From positions 62,001-126,000 of the forward strand of contig JBJEQJ010000008.1 in NCBI GenBank assembly GCA_051881695.1: a stretch of 64,000 bases of DNA, in the 5' to 3' direction. Shown in pieces: positions 60,968 to 64,000 of this stretch. Source of the stretch: CAYJFG01 sp051881695 (GTDB taxonomy: Bacteria > Bacillota > Clostridia > Oscillospirales > Acutalibacteraceae). Under the pieces are notes generated by a model. That model worked only from the letters and a program-made list of their open reading frames with translations. It ran no database searches and had not been told where the DNA came from. The position numbers and the translations under genes were made by a program. The first letter of the stretch is position 1. Every line of letters starts with the position of its first letter.

Positions 60968-61000
60968 GCCCCCGAAGAAATGTACTTCGGGGGCTTATTT
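60968..61000 (+). terminator. Rho-independent terminator of the PadR gene
   Basis: GCCCCCGAAG-AAATGTA-CTTCGGGGGC (10-bp stem) followed by TTATTTATC. Confidence 0.9.
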
Positions 61001-61094
61001 ATCAGATTTTTATATATGTATATTATGTAAAGCTTCTTATTGCGGTACACATACTGTGAGATACTCTTTTATCTTAATAGTTTTCGATATAAGC

Positions 61095-61131
61095 AGAAAC
61101 TGCGGCAAAGAGCATTAATCTCTGCCGCAGT
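61095..61131 (-). terminator. terminator of the cohesin-like gene
   Basis: Minus-strand ACTGCGGCA and TGCCGCAGT arms around a 15-base AT-rich loop, then TTTCTGCTT, about 50 bp past the stop codon at 61182. The T-tract is modest. Confidence 0.7.
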
Positions 61132-61181
61132 CAATAATTTTTAAATTAAATTATAATTAGAAACTGTTGTCAGCTGAACAA

Positions 61182-62256
61182 TCAGTCTTTTACTCTTTTA
61201 CGAGTAACAACGATTGTGCCGGTTGCTAAAACAAGTACACCAAGAAGAACTGCTACTGATGTGCTGTCACCTGTTGCAACCTTACCTGTTGTTGCAGAGT
61301 TGCCTGCTGATGTCGGCGCAGATGTAGGCGCTGATGTCGGATTTGTAGCAGAAGTAGCACCTGTTGCATTTGTCGGCTGTTCAGGCTCTCCGGTTGGCTC
61401 GTCAGTTGGCTCGTCAGTTGGCTCGTCAGTTGGCTCGTCAGTTGGCTCGTCAGTTGGCTNNNNNNNNNNNNNNNNNNNNNNNNNNNNNNNNNNNNNNNNN
61501 NNNNNNNNNNNNNNNNNNNNNNNNNNNNNNNNNNNNNNNNNNNNNNNNNNNNNNNNNNNCCTCTGTCGGGTCAGTTACAGGCTCCTCTGTCGGCTCTTCT
61601 GTAGGTTCCTCAGTTGGTTCATCAGTTGGTTCCTCTGTAGGTTCATCAGAAGGCTCTTCAGATGGATTGGTAGGAATGACTGCTGCGCCATTATTGATAA
61701 CTTCTGGTTTTAATGTATAATCAGTTACATCGAAATAATCGTTAGTTGTTTCAGGTACCCAGCCTACAATCTCAGAAATGATAGTTTCAATATTAGCGGT
61801 GCCCTCTGCAATAACATTGAAAGAAAGCTGTACTAACACCTTATCGTCACCTGAGAAATCGAACGCATCTTCCCTGAAAATAGAAGCGTTATTTGCATAA
61901 AATGCACTCTCACCGGAAGCCGGATAGAAGTTATAAACAGGAGAAGCGGACGCACCGATTACAGGAAGGATAGAAGCTATTCCGTTTTCCTCAACATTTG
62001 ATACCATAGTCTTGTCATATTCAAGTACATTGCTGTCGTACTTAACATTGAAGATAATACCGGCAAGCAAATCTTTCGCAGATAAATATGCTTTGTATGT
62101 AACATTGTCACCAACATTTGCTTCTACATCGTTGATTTTTGCTGCTGCAGACGAAGAAGGTATATCACCCTCAGCTGCGAAAGAAGCTGTAGCTGAAACT
62201 AAGCAGATTGATACTACAAGCAACATTGCAAGTAATATTCCTGTAAATTTTTTCAT
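61182..62256 (-). CDS. cell-surface protein with cohesin-like domain (interrupted by assembly gap)
   Basis: An exported protein with a signal peptide (MKKFTGILLAMLLVVSICLV..., cut near ASFAA about residue 28), then a cohesin-like beta domain (about residues 35-185; VGDNVTYKAYLSAKDLLAGIIFNVKYDSNVLEYD). An acidic linker of EPTE/EPTD repeats follows and enters the 100-N gap. After the gap the repeats resume (PTDE), followed by a Thr/Ser/Ala-rich stretch and a sorting-like end: VATGDSTS, a membrane helix VAVLLGVLVLATGTIVV and TRKRVKD. The two halves are in different frames across the N run, so the gap length is a placeholder rather than a frameshift. Related cohesin proteins carry dockerin partners; none was found here. 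Confidence 0.82.
61460..61559. other. assembly gap of 100 Ns in the EPTD repeat
   Basis: Exactly 100 Ns within the tandem acidic repeat of the surface protein gene. The true length is unknown; repeats on both sides explain why the assembly failed here. Confidence 0.99.
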
Positions 62257-62309
62257 TGGACTCTTCCTCCTAGTGTTTATGAAAATAAATTTTATACTTC
62301 ATCATTAAT

Positions 62310-62338
62310 ATTATATACTATCAAATTGTCAAGCGCAA
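62310..62338 (-). promoter_or_regulatory. possible promoter for the cohesin-like gene
   Basis: Minus strand TATAAT (62310-62315) with TTGCGC (62333-62338) 17 bp upstream; a TTGACA adjoins but at wrong spacing. Start would be about 45 bp upstream of the gene. Confidence 0.5.
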
Positions 62339-62455
62339 GAATTTAAAAACTTTTTTTATTAATACAGCTTATTTTTTACAGAATTCACAAACAAACCATA
62401 TTATTTTGGGCAAAAAGTAAAATCTTAGAAGCTTGTATTTGAACAGTATATATAG

Positions 62456-62497
62456 ATAAGGCAAACCGCAAGCTTTTATGAGTGCAATTTGCCTTAT
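62456..62497 (-). terminator. terminator after the signal peptidase gene
   Basis: Minus-strand ATAAGGCAAA and TTTGCCTTAT arms with a 22-base loop that can extend pairing, followed by CTATATATA. Just past the stop at 62509. A weak T-tract. Confidence 0.65.
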
Positions 62498-62508
62498 TTA
62501 AATAATTC

Positions 62509-63171
62509 TTATTTGGGGTTTTCCCGGTTTTCACCGGAATTTGAGTCTTGGTTACTCATTAAATCATTTTTATAAGCATCTACTGCTTTTGCAATAAGCT
62601 CATCATCAATTTTTTCTATTTTAGGTGTTTCTTCCTTATGGGATAGCTTGTAAATATTCCAGAACTCACCGGAGAAAGCAACAATAATAAGAAGTATTGT
62701 CAATATTAGTCCCCAAGGTGTAAGGAAGAAATCATAGATAGGTCCTAAAAAAGGAATTTTAGTAACTACTTTACCTATAACCTGATCAAAATTAATCACA
62801 GGATCCTCCGTCTGGTTAGCTAAACCCTTAGTGACAAGAAAATATTCACCGTTTTCCTCGTAAGGAGCAACAACTACCTTATGTGTAATACGCTTGCCGC
62901 TGAATGAGCCGGACTGACCTAAATATGTGATAACATCACCCTTGCTGATTTCTTGCGGATTATCAACATTTTTTGCAAGAACAACATCGCCAATCTCATA
63001 CTCAGGCTCCATACTGCCGGAGGAAACACGAAATATCATAAAGCCTGCAAGGCTTGGAACATTTCCGCTTGCGCGAGAAATAAGAGTTATTACAATAACC
63101 AAAAACAAAACAACTAGAATAACCGTTAAAGCTATGTTTGATATTTTTTTAAAGAGGGATTTTTTCTTCAC
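62509..63171 (-). CDS. signal peptidase I, SipW type
   Basis: A 220-residue signal peptidase with an N-terminal membrane anchor (IALTVILVVLFLVIVITLI) and the catalytic Ser in VSSGSMEPEY (about residue 53). The second catalytic box is RITHKVV, with His replacing the Lys of ordinary bacterial SipS: the archaeal/ER-type variant as in Bacillus SipW. A second membrane segment lies near FFLTPWGLILTILLIIVAF. GTG start with AAGGAG. It is next to its likely substrate gene (63182-63727). Confidence 0.92.
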   Translation of the reverse strand: MKKKSLFKKISNIALTVILVVLFLVIVITLISRASGNVPSLAGFMIFRVSSGSMEPEYEIGDVVLAKNVDNPQEISKGDVITYLGQSGSFSGKRITHKVVVAPYEENGEYFLVTKGLANQTEDPVINFDQVIGKVVTKIPFLGPIYDFFLTPWGLILTILLIIVAFSGEFWNIYKLSHKEETPKIEKIDDELIAKAVDAYKNDLMSNQDSNSGENRENPK

Positions 63172-63181
63172 GGTTTACTCC

Positions 63182-63727
63182 TTAATTGTAGGAAATTTGT
63201 GGTAATGAAGCTAAAGTAACAGAAGCTTCACCTTCGCCGCCGTTATAGAGATACCACTCAACAACTGCACCGTTTTTCTGCGAAACCTCTATATGGTCAA
63301 TTAACGCCATAGAATCCGAATATTCAACAGACGTTTTAAGCGGACTTAATACACAAACAGAGATATTATCTGTGCCGCCGCCAAGTGTAAGACCGTTGAG
63401 TGAAACGTTATAGCTTGCAGCCTGGTTGCTTACAACAGTACGGAAATAAACTACTCCCTTTGCAGGAACAGATACAGAAGCACCGTTTGAAAGCTTAGTT
63501 ACATTTACAGTATCAAGCTTGCCGTCAACCAAAGCAGTCTGATAAGTATTAACAGTAAGACCGCTTTCCGGTTTAATAACAGCAGAAGCCGTAAGGTTCA
63601 TTTTGCTGTACTGTGTGCTGTCGTAGTCATTGATACGAGGGAACCATGAAAAGGTTGCCGCTAAAGTAAGCGCAAGCAATAATACTGAAGCAAAAAGTAT
63701 AAGCGTTGCTTTATTCAATTTTTTCAT
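63182..63727 (-). CDS. SipW-dependent-type exported protein (TasA/camelysin-like signal)
   Basis: A 181-residue secreted protein. Its N-terminus (MKKLNKATLILFASVLLLALTLAATFSWFPR) is of the SipW-dependent signal type, with an aromatic-Trp-Phe block at the end. The mature part is beta-rich with many Ser, Thr, Val and Asn, and no catalytic motif is visible. It starts with AGGTGATACC before the ATG and is followed by the SipW peptidase, so it is probably its substrate. A role in surface fibres or biofilm is inferred by analogy with TasA. Confidence 0.78.
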   Translation of the reverse strand: MKKLNKATLILFASVLLLALTLAATFSWFPRINDYDSTQYSKMNLTASAVIKPESGLTVNTYQTALVDGKLDTVNVTKLSNGASVSVPAKGVVYFRTVVSNQAASYNVSLNGLTLGGGTDNISVCVLSPLKTSVEYSDSMALIDHIEVSQKNGAVVEWYLYNGGEGEASVTLASLPQISYN

Positions 63728-63789
63728 GGTATCACCTCGTTGTAGACTTAGTTAAGCTGAGTAAATTATCAAACCAAAATATCCCATCG

Positions 63790-64000
63790 CTATTCAGCCA
63801 CATATGTCGCCTTATCACCGCTATAATTAAATATATAAACGGAATTATAAGTAGTAGCATCAGCATTTGAATCGCCAAACCATCTGTTGTCACCAATATG
63901 GAATTTAAATTCATTGGAAGAAGAATCGATTTGAGCAGTAAACTTATGGAATGTTTGAGCAGAAGACCAATAACCAACATTATATGTCTTAATAGTTCCG
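63790..64000 (-). CDS. C-terminal part of an exported beta-rich protein (start outside window)
   Basis: An open frame enters at the right edge and ends with TAG at 63790. The visible 69 residues (GTIKTYNVGYWSSAQTF..., ending FNYSGDKATYVAE) are rich in Tyr, Asn, Ser, Thr and Phe like a secreted beta-sandwich. It precedes the SipW-type genes by 62 bp on the same strand, so it may be another substrate of the same locus. No family is recognisable in this fragment. Confidence 0.65.
   Translation of the reverse strand, partial: GTIKTYNVGYWSSAQTFHKFTAQIDSSSNEFKFHIGDNRWFGDSNADATTYNSVYIFNYSGDKATYVAE

Noticed and set aside
61216..61720. Plus-strand frames of Val-Gly-Ser repeats through the N gap
   Set aside because: They mirror the EPTD repeat of the surface protein on the other strand.
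63732..63980. An 82-codon hydrophobic frame on the minus strand
   Set aside because: The adjacent frame gives a better beta-rich protein ending in TAG at 63790 and open to the edge; this one is its shadow.

Overview
The window looks like a chromosomal segment of a low-to-moderate G+C Firmicute of class Clostridia, probably an Oscillospirales/Ruminococcaceae-type gut anaerobe. This placement is inferred from: a YunB-type sporulation gene; the miaB-YlbF-mutS-mutL, aroQ-pepP-efp and dprA-topA-trmFO gene orders; a V-type ATPase operon; UPF0237/UPF0210 and CD1247-type proteins; and a SipW-type signal peptidase. There are no tRNA or rRNA genes, prophage, CRISPR array or defence island. A run of 100 Ns (61460-61559) shows this is a scaffold.

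Layout. 1-11.2 kb, minus strand: mutL (5' part only, truncated by the window edge), mutS, a YlbF/YmcA protein, miaB, a PPOX-fold protein, yunB, a CD1247-type protein, efp, a Xaa-Pro peptidase, aroQ, yqeG and rpsU. 11.4-30.7 kb, minus strand: a long housekeeping run. In transcription order it is infC-rpmI-rplT (AUU start, attenuated leader), a TrmH-type rRNA methyltransferase, dprA, topA, trmFO, plsX, rnc, a radical SAM protein, smc, ftsY, rdgB, yhbY, nadD, yqeK, rsfS and leuS. 31-36.7 kb, mixed strands: prfB without its frameshift; galU bracketed by three copies of a ~179-bp foldback MITE; a RING-like/DUF2628 membrane protein; a helical orphan; a PHP-type histidinol phosphatase; and an ACT protein. 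36.7-48.6 kb, plus strand: UPF0210, then a nine-gene V-type ATPase operon (H-C-I-K-F-E-A-B-D) whose last gene overlaps a MATE exporter. 48.6-49.9 kb: a yybP-ykoY (Mn2+) riboswitch with its own promoter and terminator, controlling a CaCA-family cation exchanger. 49.9-56.7 kb, minus strand: aspS-gatC-gatA-gatB, a zinc-ribbon membrane protein and an asparaginase. 56.8-61 kb: a LUD protein, an Asn-rich small protein, an RsmF-like methyltransferase, rsmA, a small membrane protein and a PadR regulator. 61-64 kb, minus strand: a surface locus with a cohesin-like wall protein (interrupted by the gap), a SipW-type signal peptidase, a small SipW-type exported protein and the end of another beta-rich protein.

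Most genes are ordinary housekeeping genes. The more unusual material is non-coding or contextual: the MITEs around galU, the Mn2+ riboswitch on an exchanger usually labelled Na+/Ca2+, the structured leader of the V-ATPase operon, the coupling of a MATE exporter to the V-ATPase, the aspS-gatCAB-asparaginase cluster, and the SipW/cohesin surface locus. I did not find a clearly new multi-gene system. Many start codons (TTG, GTG, and ATT for infC) were assigned from Shine-Dalgarno position, so several genes begin inside the longest possible open frame.
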